From Clostridioides difficile (GTDB lineage Bacteria > Bacillota > Clostridia > Peptostreptococcales > Peptostreptococcaceae): a DNA stretch of 64,000 bases. The DNA lies in assembly GCF_900243075.1 (NCBI RefSeq), contig NZ_OEZH01000043.1, forward strand, positions 1-64,000, given 5' to 3'. The position numbers and the translations under genes are program-made. Positions within the stretch are counted from its first letter, which is position 1. Each line of letters starts with the position of its first letter. This document shows positions 37,647-48,202 of the stretch, one piece after another. The notes under the pieces were generated by a model. The model saw only the letters and a list, made by a program, of their open reading frames with translations. It was not told the origin of the DNA and did no database searches.

Positions 37647-38345
37647 ATGTTATTATATGAAGGAAAAGCAAAACAAGTATATTCTACAGATAATGAAAAT
37701 GAATATGTTGTTTATTATAAAGATGATGCGACAGCATTTAATGGAGAAAAAAAAGCAGAAATATCTTCAAAAGGTATACTAAATAATAAGATATCAACAA
37801 TAATCTTTGAAATGTTAAAAGAAAATAATATAAATACACACTTTATAAAAAGTTTATCAGATAGAGAAATGTTAGTTAAAAAGGTAGACATTTTACCATT
37901 AGAAGTAATAGTAAGAAATATTGCTGCTGGTTCTATTTGTAAAAGAGTTGGTCTTGAAGAAGGTGTGGTTTTCGACGAGCCAATTTTTGAGATAAGCTAC
38001 AAAAATGATGCTTATGGTGACCCAATGCTAAATGACGATTATGCAGTAGCAATGAAGTTAGCAACTAGGGAAGAATTAAAATTCTTAAGAGAAGAAACTT
38101 TAAAAATAAATGAGTTACTAAAAGCATTTTTCTTAAAATTAAACCTAAAGTTAGTTGACTTTAAAATAGAATTTGGTAAAGATTCTCAAGGAAATATAAT
38201 ATTGGCAGATGAAGTATCACCAGACACTTGTAGACTTTGGGATGTAAATACAAATGAAAAGTTAGATAAGGACAGATTTAGAAAAGACCTTGGAGACCTT
38301 GTAGAAGGTTATACGGAAGTACTTTCAAGAATGAATAATAAATAG
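37647..38345 (+). CDS. purC: SAICAR synthetase
   Basis: 232 residues, normal length for bacterial PurC. It begins LLYEGKAKQVYST, the ATP-binding start of the family, and includes LEVIVRNIAAGSICKR and DEVSPDTCRLWD, which bind the substrate and magnesium. It condenses CAIR with aspartate. It starts 5 bases after purE in the operon. Confidence 0.96.
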   Translation: MLLYEGKAKQVYSTDNENEYVVYYKDDATAFNGEKKAEISSKGILNNKISTIIFEMLKENNINTHFIKSLSDREMLVKKVDILPLEVIVRNIAAGSICKRVGLEEGVVFDEPIFEISYKNDAYGDPMLNDDYAVAMKLATREELKFLREETLKINELLKAFFLKLNLKLVDFKIEFGKDSQGNIILADEVSPDTCRLWDVNTNEKLDKDRFRKDLGDLVEGYTEVLSRMNNK

Positions 38346-38356
38346 GAGGCAAATGT

Positions 38357-39724
38357 ATGTGTGGAGTTTTAGGGATTTACTCTAATAAAGATGTAACTAA
38401 AGAACTGTATTATTCTTTATATTCTATGCAACACAGGGGGCAAGAAAGCTGTGGTTTAGCTCTTTTAGATGATGGAGAAATTAAGTACAAAAAAGATATG
38501 GGATTAGTTGGAGATGTTTTTAAGGAAAGTGAATTATCTAAGTTAAAAGGAAACATAGGGATTGGACATGTTAGATATTCAACAGCTGGAGGAAGTCATG
38601 TTTCTAATTGTCAACCTTTAGTTGGAAGCTGTAGAAAAAGACAATTAGCCATAGCTCATAATGGAAATCTAGTCAATGCAAATTATTTAAAAGACATGCT
38701 AGAAGAAGATGGATATATGTTCCAAACTAATTCAGATACAGAAGTGATTTTATATATACTTGCAAGATATTACAAAGGGGATATAGTAGAAAGCTTAAAA
38801 GTGACAATGGATTATATAAAAGGTGCATATGCTCTTGTAATAATGAGTCAAGAAGAATTGGTTGCAGTTAGAGACCCACATGGATTCAGACCTCTTGTAC
38901 TTGGTAAAAAGGGTGATGAATATATATTTGCATCAGAGAATTGTGCAATAGATATACTTGGCGGAGAAGTTATAAGAGATGTAGAGCCAGGAGAAATAAT
39001 AGTAGTTAAAGATGGAGAATTAAAATCATATTTTTATTCAGAAAATTATAAGCCAGTTAAGAAGAGTTGTATATTTGAACACATATACTTTGCAAGAAAT
39101 GATGCAACTATAGACAATGTAAATGCGTATGAATTCAGAATTAAATGTGGTGAAAGATTAGCTCAGAATGAAACTGTAAAAGCAGATATGGTAGTTCCAG
39201 TTCCAGATTCAGGTTGGCCAGGAGCTATTGGTTATGCAAATGCTAGTGGATTAAAAATAAGTGAAGGCTTAGTTAAAAATAGATATGTAGGAAGAACATT
39301 TATAAAACCTACACAAGAAGAAAGAGAAATAGCAGTAAAAATAAAATTAAATCCTCTTTCAACAATAATAAAAGGAAAGTCTATAATTTTAGTAGATGAC
39401 TCAATTGTAAGAGGAACTACATCTAAACAATTAGTAAAATCTTTAAGAGAAGCAGGAGCAAAAGAAATTCATCTTAGAATAACATCTCCTCCAGTAGCTT
39501 ACTCTTGTTACTATGGAATAGATACTCCAAATCGCTCTAAGTTAATTGCATCAAGTAACAACGTAGAAGAAATGAGAGAATATATTGGATGTGATAGTTT
39601 AAAATTCCTAGATATAGAAGGAATGTTAGATGCAACAGAACATAAGTCTACTTTCTGTAAAGCTTGTTTTGATGGAGAATACCCAGTTAAGAAAATTGAT
39701 AAGGAGGAACTACTTTCATGTTAA
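38357..39724 (+). CDS. purF: Amidophosphoribosyltransferase
   Basis: 455 residues. The N-terminal nucleophile glutaminase starts MCGVLGIYS, so the catalytic Cys is residue 2 and no propeptide is present. MQHRGQES and HNGNLVN follow. The phosphoribosyltransferase domain has the PRPP motif IILVDDSIVRGTTSKQ. C-terminal cysteines (FCKACFDGEYP) are as in the iron-sulfur PurF class. It catalyses the first committed step of purine synthesis and is the usual feedback target. Its last 7 bases overlap purM. Confidence 0.96.
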   Translation: MCGVLGIYSNKDVTKELYYSLYSMQHRGQESCGLALLDDGEIKYKKDMGLVGDVFKESELSKLKGNIGIGHVRYSTAGGSHVSNCQPLVGSCRKRQLAIAHNGNLVNANYLKDMLEEDGYMFQTNSDTEVILYILARYYKGDIVESLKVTMDYIKGAYALVIMSQEELVAVRDPHGFRPLVLGKKGDEYIFASENCAIDILGGEVIRDVEPGEIIVVKDGELKSYFYSENYKPVKKSCIFEHIYFARNDATIDNVNAYEFRIKCGERLAQNETVKADMVVPVPDSGWPGAIGYANASGLKISEGLVKNRYVGRTFIKPTQEEREIAVKIKLNPLSTIIKGKSIILVDDSIVRGTTSKQLVKSLREAGAKEIHLRITSPPVAYSCYYGIDTPNRSKLIASSNNVEEMREYIGCDSLKFLDIEGMLDATEHKSTFCKACFDGEYPVKKIDKEELLSC

Positions 39725-40794
39725 CATATAAAGAATCAGGTGTAGATATAGATGAAGGAAATAGAGCAGTAGACCTTATAAAAGGTAAAATAAAAGGAAC
39801 TTATGATGGAAATGTAGTTGGAGATTTAGGTAACTTCAGTGGATTATACAGTTTAAAAGATTTTGTAGGTATGAAAGAACCAGTTTTGCTTGCATCTACA
39901 GATGGTGTTGGGACTAAATTAAAAATAGCTCAAATGATGGACAAGCATGATACTGTTGGAATAGATTTAGTTGCAATGTGCGTAAATGATTTGATTTGTC
40001 AAGGAGCAAAACCATTATTTTTCCTTGATTATATAGCTCTTGGGAAATTAGTTCCTGAGCATATAGAAAAAATAGTTGGTGGAATTGCAGATGGTTGTAA
40101 AATGTCTGGTTGTGCACTAATTGGTGGAGAAACTGCTGAAATGCCTGGAATGTATGGAGAAGATGACTATGATTTAGCAGGATTCTCTGTAGGAATAGCA
40201 GACAAAGAAAAGATTGTTTCTGGAAACAATGTTAAATCAGGAGATGTATTGGTTGGTATATCTTCAAGTGGAGTACACAGTAATGGATTTTCTTTTATAA
40301 GAAAGATATTTTTAGAAACTTACAATTATAAAATGGAACAATATGTTGAAGAACTAGGAATGACAGTTGGAGAAGCACTTTTAACACCAACTAAAATATA
40401 TGTTAAATTAGCTTTAGATGTACTAGCGAAACATGACATAAAAGCTATAGCTCACATAACTGGTGGAGGGCTTATAGAAAACATAACAAGAGTTATACCT
40501 AAAGGGTTAGGATTAGATATCAATAAAAAATCTTGGGAGAAGCCTCCTATATTCAAAATGATAGAAGGTTTTAATGCTGTTGATGAGAGAGAACTTCATA
40601 AGAGTTTCAACATGGGTATTGGTCTAGTTTTAATAGTAGATAAAGAAAATGCTGACGATGTTGTAAACTTTATAAATAATAGAGAAAATGACAATGCTGC
40701 TTATGTAGATAAAAAATACAGTGAATTACTAGAAGATAAAGCTTATATAATTGGTGAAGTAGTAGATAGTCATGAAGGTGTAGAATTATGCTAA
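39718..40794 (+). CDS. purM: AIR synthetase (phosphoribosylformylglycinamidine cyclo-ligase)
   Basis: 358 residues. LASTDGVGTKLKIA, DLVAMCVNDLICQGA and LIGGETAEMPGMY are the conserved ATP- and substrate-binding segments, and AHITGGGLIENITRV lies in the C-terminal half. It closes the imidazole ring to form AIR. It overlaps purF by 7 bases and purN by 7, so this part of the operon is translationally coupled. Confidence 0.96.
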   Translation: MLTYKESGVDIDEGNRAVDLIKGKIKGTYDGNVVGDLGNFSGLYSLKDFVGMKEPVLLASTDGVGTKLKIAQMMDKHDTVGIDLVAMCVNDLICQGAKPLFFLDYIALGKLVPEHIEKIVGGIADGCKMSGCALIGGETAEMPGMYGEDDYDLAGFSVGIADKEKIVSGNNVKSGDVLVGISSSGVHSNGFSFIRKIFLETYNYKMEQYVEELGMTVGEALLTPTKIYVKLALDVLAKHDIKAIAHITGGGLIENITRVIPKGLGLDINKKSWEKPPIFKMIEGFNAVDERELHKSFNMGIGLVLIVDKENADDVVNFINNRENDNAAYVDKKYSELLEDKAYIIGEVVDSHEGVELC

Positions 40795-41381
40795 ATATAG
40801 GAGTTTTAATATCTGGTGGAGGAACAAATTTACAAGCAGTTATAGATGGCACTGAGTCTGGAGAAATAAAAGGTCAGGTTAAAGTAGTTATCTCAAGTAA
40901 GCAAGATGCTTATGGATTAGAGAGAGCTAAAAATCATAACATAAAGGCAATTTGTGAAACTGATGAAGACAAGATAATAGAAATTCTTAAAGAAAATAAA
41001 ATAGATTTAGTAGTATTGGCTGGTTATTTAAAAATAATCAGCCCAAAGCTGGTTAATGAGTTTAGAAACAAAATGATAAACATACATCCATCATTAATTC
41101 CTTCATTCTGTGGAGCTGGATTCTATGGAGAAAAGGTTCATCAAGGTGTGATAGATTATGGAGCTAAAGTAACTGGTGCTACAGTTCATTTTGTTGATGA
41201 AGGTGCTGATACTGGACCAATCATAATGCAAGATGTAGTTAAAGTGAATCAAGATGATGATGCAAAAACACTTGCAAAAAGAGTGTTAGAAGTTGAACAT
41301 AGGATTTTAAAAGAAAGTATAAGTCTTTTTTGTGAAAATAAATTAAAACTTCAAGGTAGGAGAGTGTTTATAAATGAGTAA
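40788..41381 (+). CDS. purN: GAR transformylase, formyl-THF dependent
   Basis: 197 residues. ISGGGTNLQAVID binds the substrate, and the catalytic set is visible as NIHPSLIPSF (Asn, His) and DEGADTGPII (Asp). It formylates glycinamide ribonucleotide using 10-formyltetrahydrofolate. It overlaps purM by 7 bases and purH by 8. Confidence 0.95.
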   Translation: MLNIGVLISGGGTNLQAVIDGTESGEIKGQVKVVISSKQDAYGLERAKNHNIKAICETDEDKIIEILKENKIDLVVLAGYLKIISPKLVNEFRNKMINIHPSLIPSFCGAGFYGEKVHQGVIDYGAKVTGATVHFVDEGADTGPIIMQDVVKVNQDDDAKTLAKRVLEVEHRILKESISLFCENKLKLQGRRVFINE

Positions 41382-42906
41382 GAGAGCTTTAATAAGTGTA
41401 ACTGACAAGACAGGTGTAGTGGAATTTGCTAAAGAGTTAAATAAGCTAGATTATGAAATTATATCTACAGGAAATACTTTTAAGACATTAAAAGAAAATG
41501 GAGTTAATGTAATGCAAGTTGAAGATGTTACAAACTTTCCAGAAATATTAGATGGAAGAGTAAAAACATTAAATCCATATATACATGGTGGTATACTTTA
41601 TAAAAGAGATAAAGAATCTCATGTAGAAACTGTAAATGAACACAAAATACATTCAATAGATTTAGTAGCTGTAAATCTATATGATTTTGAAGGAACTTTA
41701 AAAGCTGGAAAAAGCCATGATGAAATGATAGAAAATATAGATATTGGTGGACCATCTATGATACGTTCTGCTGCTAAAAACTATAAAGATGTAATAGTAG
41801 TAGTAGATATAAAAGATTATGATTCTATAATAGAAAAATTAAAAACAGACACAATGACATTAGAAGACCGAAAAAAATTATCATATAAAGCTTTCTCAAC
41901 TACAGGAAGATATGATGCGTTAATATCTAGTTATTTTGCTGGAGAAGTTGGAGATACGTATCCTGACATATTAAATTTAACTTTCCAAAAAGAACAAACT
42001 TTAAGATATGGAGAAAATCCACATCAAAATGGTTTCTTATATTCACAATCAAATGCAAAAAATCCAATCTTAAATTATGAGCAATTAGGCGGTAAAGAAC
42101 TTTCTTTTAACAACTTAAACGATTTACATGGATGTTTAGAAGTAATGAGAGAATTTAAAGATAGTGAAGAAGTAGTTTCAGTAGCTATAAAACATGCTAA
42201 TTCATGTGGAGTAGGGCTAGGAAAAGATGCTTTTGAAGCATATACAAAATGTTATGAAGCAGATAAAGTTTCAATATTTGGTGGAATAGTAGGAATAACT
42301 TCTACTATAGATAAAGCTACAGCAGAGAAATTAAATGAAATATTCCTAGAAATAGTAGTAGCATATGATTTTGAACCAGAAGCTTTAGAGATACTTAAGC
42401 AAAAGAAAAATCTAAGAATATTAAAATTAGCTAAGATAGAAAATAGTTTACAACCATATGAAATGAAATATTTAGATGGAAAATTATTAATACAAGATAG
42501 AAATAATATATTAGCAGAAAAAAGTGAAAATGTAACAAAAGCAAAACCAACAGATGAACAACTTAAGGACATGGAATTTGGTATGAGAGTAGTAAAAAAT
42601 ATGAAATCAAATGCAATTGCAATAGTAAAAAATGGACAAACTCTAGCTTTAGGTTGTGGACAAACATCAAGAATTTGGGCATTAAAAAATGCTCTTGAAA
42701 ATAACAAAGATAAAGATTTTAAAGGAGCTGTTTTAGCATCAGATGCGTTTTTCCCATTTGATGATTGTGTAACATTAGCTCATGAATATGGAATATCAGC
42801 AGTAGTTCAACCAGGTGGTTCTATAAAAGATAAAGATTCAATAGAAGCTTGTGATAAGTATGATATGGTTATGGTATTTACAGGAATAAGACACTTCAAA
42901 CACTAA
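41374..42906 (+). CDS. purH: AICAR transformylase / IMP cyclohydrolase
   Basis: 510 residues. The N-terminal cyclohydrolase (MGS-like) domain has ALISVTDKTGVVEFAKEL, ISTGNTFKTLKENG and FPEILDGRVKTLNP. The C-terminal transformylase domain has LRYGENPHQNGFLY and IKHANSCGVG with the catalytic Lys-His. It ends MVFTGIRHFKH, the typical terminus. It performs the last two steps to IMP. Confidence 0.96.
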   Translation: MSKRALISVTDKTGVVEFAKELNKLDYEIISTGNTFKTLKENGVNVMQVEDVTNFPEILDGRVKTLNPYIHGGILYKRDKESHVETVNEHKIHSIDLVAVNLYDFEGTLKAGKSHDEMIENIDIGGPSMIRSAAKNYKDVIVVVDIKDYDSIIEKLKTDTMTLEDRKKLSYKAFSTTGRYDALISSYFAGEVGDTYPDILNLTFQKEQTLRYGENPHQNGFLYSQSNAKNPILNYEQLGGKELSFNNLNDLHGCLEVMREFKDSEEVVSVAIKHANSCGVGLGKDAFEAYTKCYEADKVSIFGGIVGITSTIDKATAEKLNEIFLEIVVAYDFEPEALEILKQKKNLRILKLAKIENSLQPYEMKYLDGKLLIQDRNNILAEKSENVTKAKPTDEQLKDMEFGMRVVKNMKSNAIAIVKNGQTLALGCGQTSRIWALKNALENNKDKDFKGAVLASDAFFPFDDCVTLAHEYGISAVVQPGGSIKDKDSIEACDKYDMVMVFTGIRHFKH

Positions 42907-42916
42907 GGAGGATATT

Positions 42917-44167
42917 ATGAAGATATTGGTTGTAGGCGGTGGCGGAAGAGAGCATGCTATATGTTGGAAACTAAGCAAAGAAAAGAATGTAGAAAAAATT
43001 TATTGCGCGCCAGGTAATGCAGGAATTGCAAATGTAGCAGAATGTTTAAATATAGGTGATACTAATATAGAAGAACTTTTAAAATTTGCCAAAGAAAATA
43101 AAATAGGTCTGACAATAGTAGGACCAGAAGTACCACTAGTTATGGGAATAGTAGATGAGTTTGAAAAAGAAGGGTTAAGAGTATTTGGACCTAATAAAAA
43201 ATGTGCTCAACTTGAAGGAAGTAAAGCTTTTTCAAAAGATTTTATGATAAAACATAACATACCTACTGCAAAATATAAAGAATATACAAACTTAGAAGAA
43301 GCTATATCAGAAATAGACAGCTTTGGATATCCGGTAGTAATAAAAGCAGACGGATTAGCTGCTGGAAAAGGTGTTGTAATACCTGAAAATAGAGAAGATG
43401 CTATAGCAACTTTAAAAGAAATGATGTCAGATAAGAAGTTTGGAGCTGCTGGAGATAAAATAGTAATTGAAGAGTTTTTAAAAGGAATAGAAACTTCAAT
43501 TTTGGCATTTGTAGACAATGATACAATAGTTCCTATGGCAAGTGCAAAAGACCATAAGAAAGTAAACAATTATGAACAAGGGCCAAACACTGGTGGAATG
43601 GGAACTTTTTCACCTAGTGAAATATATACAGAAGAACTAGCAAATAAAGTAAAAGAGACAGTATTAGAAAAAACTTTAGAAGGATTCAAAAAAGATGGAC
43701 TTAACTTTAAAGGTATTTTATTTGTTGGTCTTATGATAACTGAAGATGGAGAGAAAGTACTTGAATATAATGTAAGATTTGGAGACCCTGAGACACAATC
43801 TGTTTTATTTAGATTAGAAACAGATTTACATGAGATAATGGAAGCTATATTGGATAATAAATTAAAAGATATAGAAATAAATTATAGTGATGATGAAGCT
43901 GTATGTGTTATGCTTACATCAGGAGGGTATCCAGACAGTTATGAAAAAGGGAAAATTATAACTGGTCTTGAAAACTTGGATGATGATATAGTAGTATTCC
44001 ACAGTGGTACTAAGATGCTTGATGGTAATTTAGTTACCAATGGAGGAAGAGTAATTGGTATAACTGCAAAATCAGCTACAGTTAAAGATGCAGCAGAAAA
44101 AGTTTATGAAAATATAAAGAAAGTAAACTTTGAAGGGATGCACTATAGAACAGACATAGGAAGATAA
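42917..44167 (+). CDS. purD: GAR synthetase (phosphoribosylamine-glycine ligase)
   Basis: 416 residues, ATP-grasp ligase. VVGGGGREHAICWKL at the start binds phosphoribosylamine, GLAAGKGVVIP is the ATP-grasp loop, and NTGGMGTFSP with EYNVRFGDPETQ forms the active site and metal ligands. It joins phosphoribosylamine to glycine. It starts 10 bases after purH with an AAGGAGG ribosome site. Confidence 0.96.
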   Translation: MKILVVGGGGREHAICWKLSKEKNVEKIYCAPGNAGIANVAECLNIGDTNIEELLKFAKENKIGLTIVGPEVPLVMGIVDEFEKEGLRVFGPNKKCAQLEGSKAFSKDFMIKHNIPTAKYKEYTNLEEAISEIDSFGYPVVIKADGLAAGKGVVIPENREDAIATLKEMMSDKKFGAAGDKIVIEEFLKGIETSILAFVDNDTIVPMASAKDHKKVNNYEQGPNTGGMGTFSPSEIYTEELANKVKETVLEKTLEGFKKDGLNFKGILFVGLMITEDGEKVLEYNVRFGDPETQSVLFRLETDLHEIMEAILDNKLKDIEINYSDDEAVCVMLTSGGYPDSYEKGKIITGLENLDDDIVVFHSGTKMLDGNLVTNGGRVIGITAKSATVKDAAEKVYENIKKVNFEGMHYRTDIGR

Positions 44168-44191
44168 TTTTTCTAAAATGGAGGATAAGGT

Positions 44192-47100
44192 ATGTTGAAT
44201 ACTGAAAATAAAGACTCAATGGTTAGAAGAGTACTAGTTGAAAAAAGAGAAGGTTTTGACCTTGAGGCTAAAGCTTTAAAAAAAGACTTGGTGGAAAGTT
44301 TACACATAGATAATATAGAAAATTTAAGAATATTAAATAGATATGATGTAGAAGGAATATCAGAAGAAGTTTATGAAAATGCAGCAAAGACAATATTTTC
44401 TGAACCAAATCTAGATGTAGTATATTATGAAGAAATACCAGAATTAAATGGTGAAAGAGTGTTTGCAATAGAATTTCTTCCTGGTCAATATGACCAAAGA
44501 GGTGATTGGGCAGCTCAATGTGTCCAAATCGTAAATCAAGGGATAAGACCTGCTATTAATACAGCAAAAGTCTATATATTATCAGGTAAAATAACTGATG
44601 AAGAGTTTTCTAAAATAAAAGATTACTGTATAAATCCAGTAGATAGTAGAGAAGCATCTTTAGAAAAACCAGAAACATTAAAAATGGAAACTGAGATACC
44701 AACAACAGTTGAAGTATTAGATGTATTTATAGATTTAGATGAAGATGGATTAAGAACATTTGTAAGTGAAAAAGGGTTAGCAATGACTTTAGGAGATTTA
44801 CAACATGTTCAAAAATACTTTAAAGATACAGAAAAGAGAAATCCAACTATAACAGAAATAAAAGTTCTAGATACTTATTGGTCTGATCATTGTAGACATA
44901 CTACTTTTATGACTGAAATAGAAAATGTAAAGATAGAAGATGGTAAGTTTAATGATATAGTAAAAGAAGCGTATCAAATGTATCTTAACTCAAGAGACAA
45001 TGTATATGTAAGCAAACATAAAGATATATGTTTAATGGATATAGCCACTGTTGCAGTAAAAGAATTAAAGAAAAATGGAAAATTAAATGACCTAGATGAA
45101 AGTGAAGAAATAAATGCTTGTAGTATAAATGTAGATGTTGAAGTTGATGGTAAGATGGAAAAATATCTAGTAATGTTTAAAAATGAAACTCACAACCATC
45201 CAACTGAAATAGAACCATTTGGTGGAGCAGCTACTTGTTTAGGTGGAGCTATAAGAGACCCATTATCAGGAAGAAGTTATGTTTATCAAGCAATGCGTGT
45301 TACAGGAAGTGCTGACCCAAGAACAACTTTAGAGGATACTTTGCCTGGAAAACTTATGCAAAGAAAAATAACTACAGAAGCAGCTCATGGATATAGTTCA
45401 TATGGTAACCAGATAGGTCTTACAACTGGGCAAGTTGCAGAAGTATATGATGAAAACTTTGTTGCAAAGAGAATGGAAATAGGTGCTGTTATAGCAGCAG
45501 CGCCAAAAGAGAATGTAGTAAGAGAAAGACCTGAAGCAGGAGATGTAATAGTTCTTCTTGGTGGAAAAACAGGAAGAGATGGTTGTGGAGGAGCAACTGG
45601 TTCATCTAAAGAACATAGTGAAGAATCAATCTTAACTTGTAGTGCAGAAGTTCAAAAAGGAGATGCTCCTAACGAAAGAAAAATACAAAGATTCTTTAGA
45701 AATAAAGAAGTTGCTCAAATGATAAAGAGATGTAATGATTTTGGAGCAGGTGGAGTTTGTGTTGCTATAGGAGAGATTGCTGATAGTTTAGATATAAACT
45801 TAGATTTAGTGCCTAAAAAATATGATGGACTTGATGGAACTGAACTTGCAATTTCAGAGTCACAAGAGCGTATGGCAGTAGCTATAAAAAAAGAAGATAA
45901 AGATAAATTTATACAATTAGCAGTAGAAGAAAACTTAGAAGCTACACATGTAGCTACAGTAACAGATACGGGATATTTAAGAATGTTCTGGAATGGAAAA
46001 GCAATTGTAGATATAAATAGAGAGTTCTTGGATACAAATGGAGTAAAACAAACTACTGATGTTCATGTTACTAAAGTAGATGAAGAAAATACATTCTTTA
46101 ATTCTAATGAAATAATAAAAGATGTTAAGTGTGCAAGTATGAAAGACAAGTTTACAAAAGTATTATCTGACCTTAATGTTTGTTCTCAAAAAGGATTAGT
46201 TGAGATGTTCGATAATACAATTGGTGGTAATACAGTGCTTATGCCATTTGGAGGAAAGTATCAAGCTACTCCAACTCAAGGTATGGTTGCTAAGATACCA
46301 GTACTTGGAGGAGAAACTAATACTTCTACAATAATGACTTATGGATACAATCCAAAGGTAGGAAAATGGAGCCCATTCCATGGTGCTTTATATGCAGTAG
46401 TAGAATCTGTGTGTAAATTGGTTGCTATTGGAGGAAATTACAGTACAACAAGACTTACATTCCAAGAGTATTTTGAGAAACTTGGTAACAATCCAGAAAA
46501 ATGGGGTAAACCATTCTCAGCACTTTTAGGAGCATTTTATGCACAAAGTAAATTTGAGATACCTGCTATAGGTGGAAAAGACAGTATGTCTGGTACATTT
46601 AAAGATATTGAAGTTCCACCAACATTGGTTTCATTTGCTGTTGACACAGTAGATGCGAAGAAAGTAGTATCTCCAGAATTTAAAAAAGCAGACTCAAAAG
46701 TAGTAATGTTATGTGTAAACAAGGCAGAAAATGATGTTGTAGATTTTGAGGAATTAAAGAGAAACTTAGATAAAGTAAGAGAACTTATACATGGAAATAA
46801 AGTTTTATCAACATATGCATTAGGATTTGCAGGTGTAGGTGAAGCAATAAGTAAAATGGCTTTTGGTAATAAAATAGGATTTAAGTTTAGTGAAGAAGCT
46901 GAAAAAGCATTTACAGATGATAAATTATTTGAGGCTAGTTATGGAAATATAGTACTTGAATTAGCAAATGATGATTTAAGTATGTTAGAAGGATACAATT
47001 ATGTTGTGCTTGGAAGTACAGTTAAAGAAACTAGTATATTTATCAAAGGTGAAGAACTTGCATTAGATGAATTATATAAAGCACATTGTAGTACTTTAGA

Positions 47101-47998
47101 GCCTATATTCCCAACTAAAACAGAAGAAGTAAAATCAAAGATAGAAACTATAAGTTATATATCACAAGGAGAAGCTAAAAAATCATCATTAAGTATAGCT
47201 ACTCCAAGAGTATTTATACCAGCATTCCCTGGAACAAACTGTGAATATGACTCTGCAAGAGCATTTGAAAGAGCAGGAGCTAATGCAAGTATAAGAGTAT
47301 TTAAGAATTTAACTTATAAAGACATAGAAGATTCTATAGATACAATAGTAAACGAAATAAAATCTTCTCAAATAATAATGTTACCAGGTGGATTTAGTGC
47401 TGGTGATGAGCCAGATGGTTCTGGTAAATTTATAGCTACTGTATTTAGAAATCCTAGAGTACAAGAAGCTATAAATGAGTTTTTAACTCAAAAAGATGGT
47501 CTAATGCTAGGTATCTGTAATGGATTCCAAGTACTAATTAAATTAGGATTAGTTCCATATGGAGAAATAAGAGTTCCAAGCGAAAATGCACCAACACTTA
47601 CTTACAACAATATCGGTCGTCATCAAGCTAAGATTGCTAGAACTAGAATTTCATCTAATAAATCTCCTTGGTTAGCTCAAGCTAATGTTGGAGATATTCA
47701 TAATATAGCGATTTCTCATGGAGAAGGTAAATTTGTTGCTAGTGAAGATGTTATGAGAGAATTAATTGCTAATGGACAAGTAGCAACTCAATATGTTGAC
47801 TTTAATAATGAAGCTACTTATGATATTGAATTTAATCCAAATGGTTCATTCTATGCTGTTGAAGGTATAACTAGTGCTGATGGTAGAGTGTTTGGTAAAA
47901 TGGGACATTCTGAGAGAATCGGAGAGGAAGTATTTAAGAATATCATAGGTGAAAAAGACCAAAAGATATTTGAATCTGGAGTTAAGTATTTTAGATAA
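44192..47998 (+). CDS. purL: FGAM synthase, single-chain form
   Basis: 1268 residues: the large PurL in which the N-terminal, two AIR-synthetase-like halves and a glutamine amidotransferase are one chain, as in E. coli, rather than the PurS/PurL/PurQ set of bacilli. KNETHNHPTEIEPFGGAATCLGG is the ATP/phosphate segment; the amidotransferase near residue 1100 has LGICNGFQ with the nucleophile Cys, and ISHGEGKF follows. It converts FGAR, glutamine and ATP to FGAM. Last gene of the pur operon; a terminator follows. Confidence 0.95.
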   Translation: MLNTENKDSMVRRVLVEKREGFDLEAKALKKDLVESLHIDNIENLRILNRYDVEGISEEVYENAAKTIFSEPNLDVVYYEEIPELNGERVFAIEFLPGQYDQRGDWAAQCVQIVNQGIRPAINTAKVYILSGKITDEEFSKIKDYCINPVDSREASLEKPETLKMETEIPTTVEVLDVFIDLDEDGLRTFVSEKGLAMTLGDLQHVQKYFKDTEKRNPTITEIKVLDTYWSDHCRHTTFMTEIENVKIEDGKFNDIVKEAYQMYLNSRDNVYVSKHKDICLMDIATVAVKELKKNGKLNDLDESEEINACSINVDVEVDGKMEKYLVMFKNETHNHPTEIEPFGGAATCLGGAIRDPLSGRSYVYQAMRVTGSADPRTTLEDTLPGKLMQRKITTEAAHGYSSYGNQIGLTTGQVAEVYDENFVAKRMEIGAVIAAAPKENVVRERPEAGDVIVLLGGKTGRDGCGGATGSSKEHSEESILTCSAEVQKGDAPNERKIQRFFRNKEVAQMIKRCNDFGAGGVCVAIGEIADSLDINLDLVPKKYDGLDGTELAISESQERMAVAIKKEDKDKFIQLAVEENLEATHVATVTDTGYLRMFWNGKAIVDINREFLDTNGVKQTTDVHVTKVDEENTFFNSNEIIKDVKCASMKDKFTKVLSDLNVCSQKGLVEMFDNTIGGNTVLMPFGGKYQATPTQGMVAKIPVLGGETNTSTIMTYGYNPKVGKWSPFHGALYAVVESVCKLVAIGGNYSTTRLTFQEYFEKLGNNPEKWGKPFSALLGAFYAQSKFEIPAIGGKDSMSGTFKDIEVPPTLVSFAVDTVDAKKVVSPEFKKADSKVVMLCVNKAENDVVDFEELKRNLDKVRELIHGNKVLSTYALGFAGVGEAISKMAFGNKIGFKFSEEAEKAFTDDKLFEASYGNIVLELANDDLSMLEGYNYVVLGSTVKETSIFIKGEELALDELYKAHCSTLEPIFPTKTEEVKSKIETISYISQGEAKKSSLSIATPRVFIPAFPGTNCEYDSARAFERAGANASIRVFKNLTYKDIEDSIDTIVNEIKSSQIIMLPGGFSAGDEPDGSGKFIATVFRNPRVQEAINEFLTQKDGLMLGICNGFQVLIKLGLVPYGEIRVPSENAPTLTYNNIGRHQAKIARTRISSNKSPWLAQANVGDIHNIAISHGEGKFVASEDVMRELIANGQVATQYVDFNNEATYDIEFNPNGSFYAVEGITSADGRVFGKMGHSERIGEEVFKNIIGEKDQKIFESGVKYFR

Positions 47999-48050
47999 AG
48001 CTCTGATGATTAATTGTTAGTTACAATATATATTTAGATATTTAGATTTG

Positions 48051-48101
48051 AAGAGATGTAATAATGTGATGATAATCATTTAATATTACATCTCTTTTTT
48101 A
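48051..48101 (+). terminator. Rho-independent terminator of the pur operon
   Basis: AAGAGATGTAATA pairs with (TA)TATTACATCTCTT around a long loop, followed by a T run. Confidence 0.85.
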
Positions 48102-48202
48102 TTTATATAAGAAATAATAAGTTCAACCTAAGTTAAAATATAAGCTATGTTATAATTAATTATTAAGTAAATTTGAATATTTATTGGAGGGTAACATAAT
48201 TA

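Noticed and set aside
42252-42707. Minus-strand frame of 151 codons in purH
   Set aside because: Shadow of the conserved purH coding sequence.
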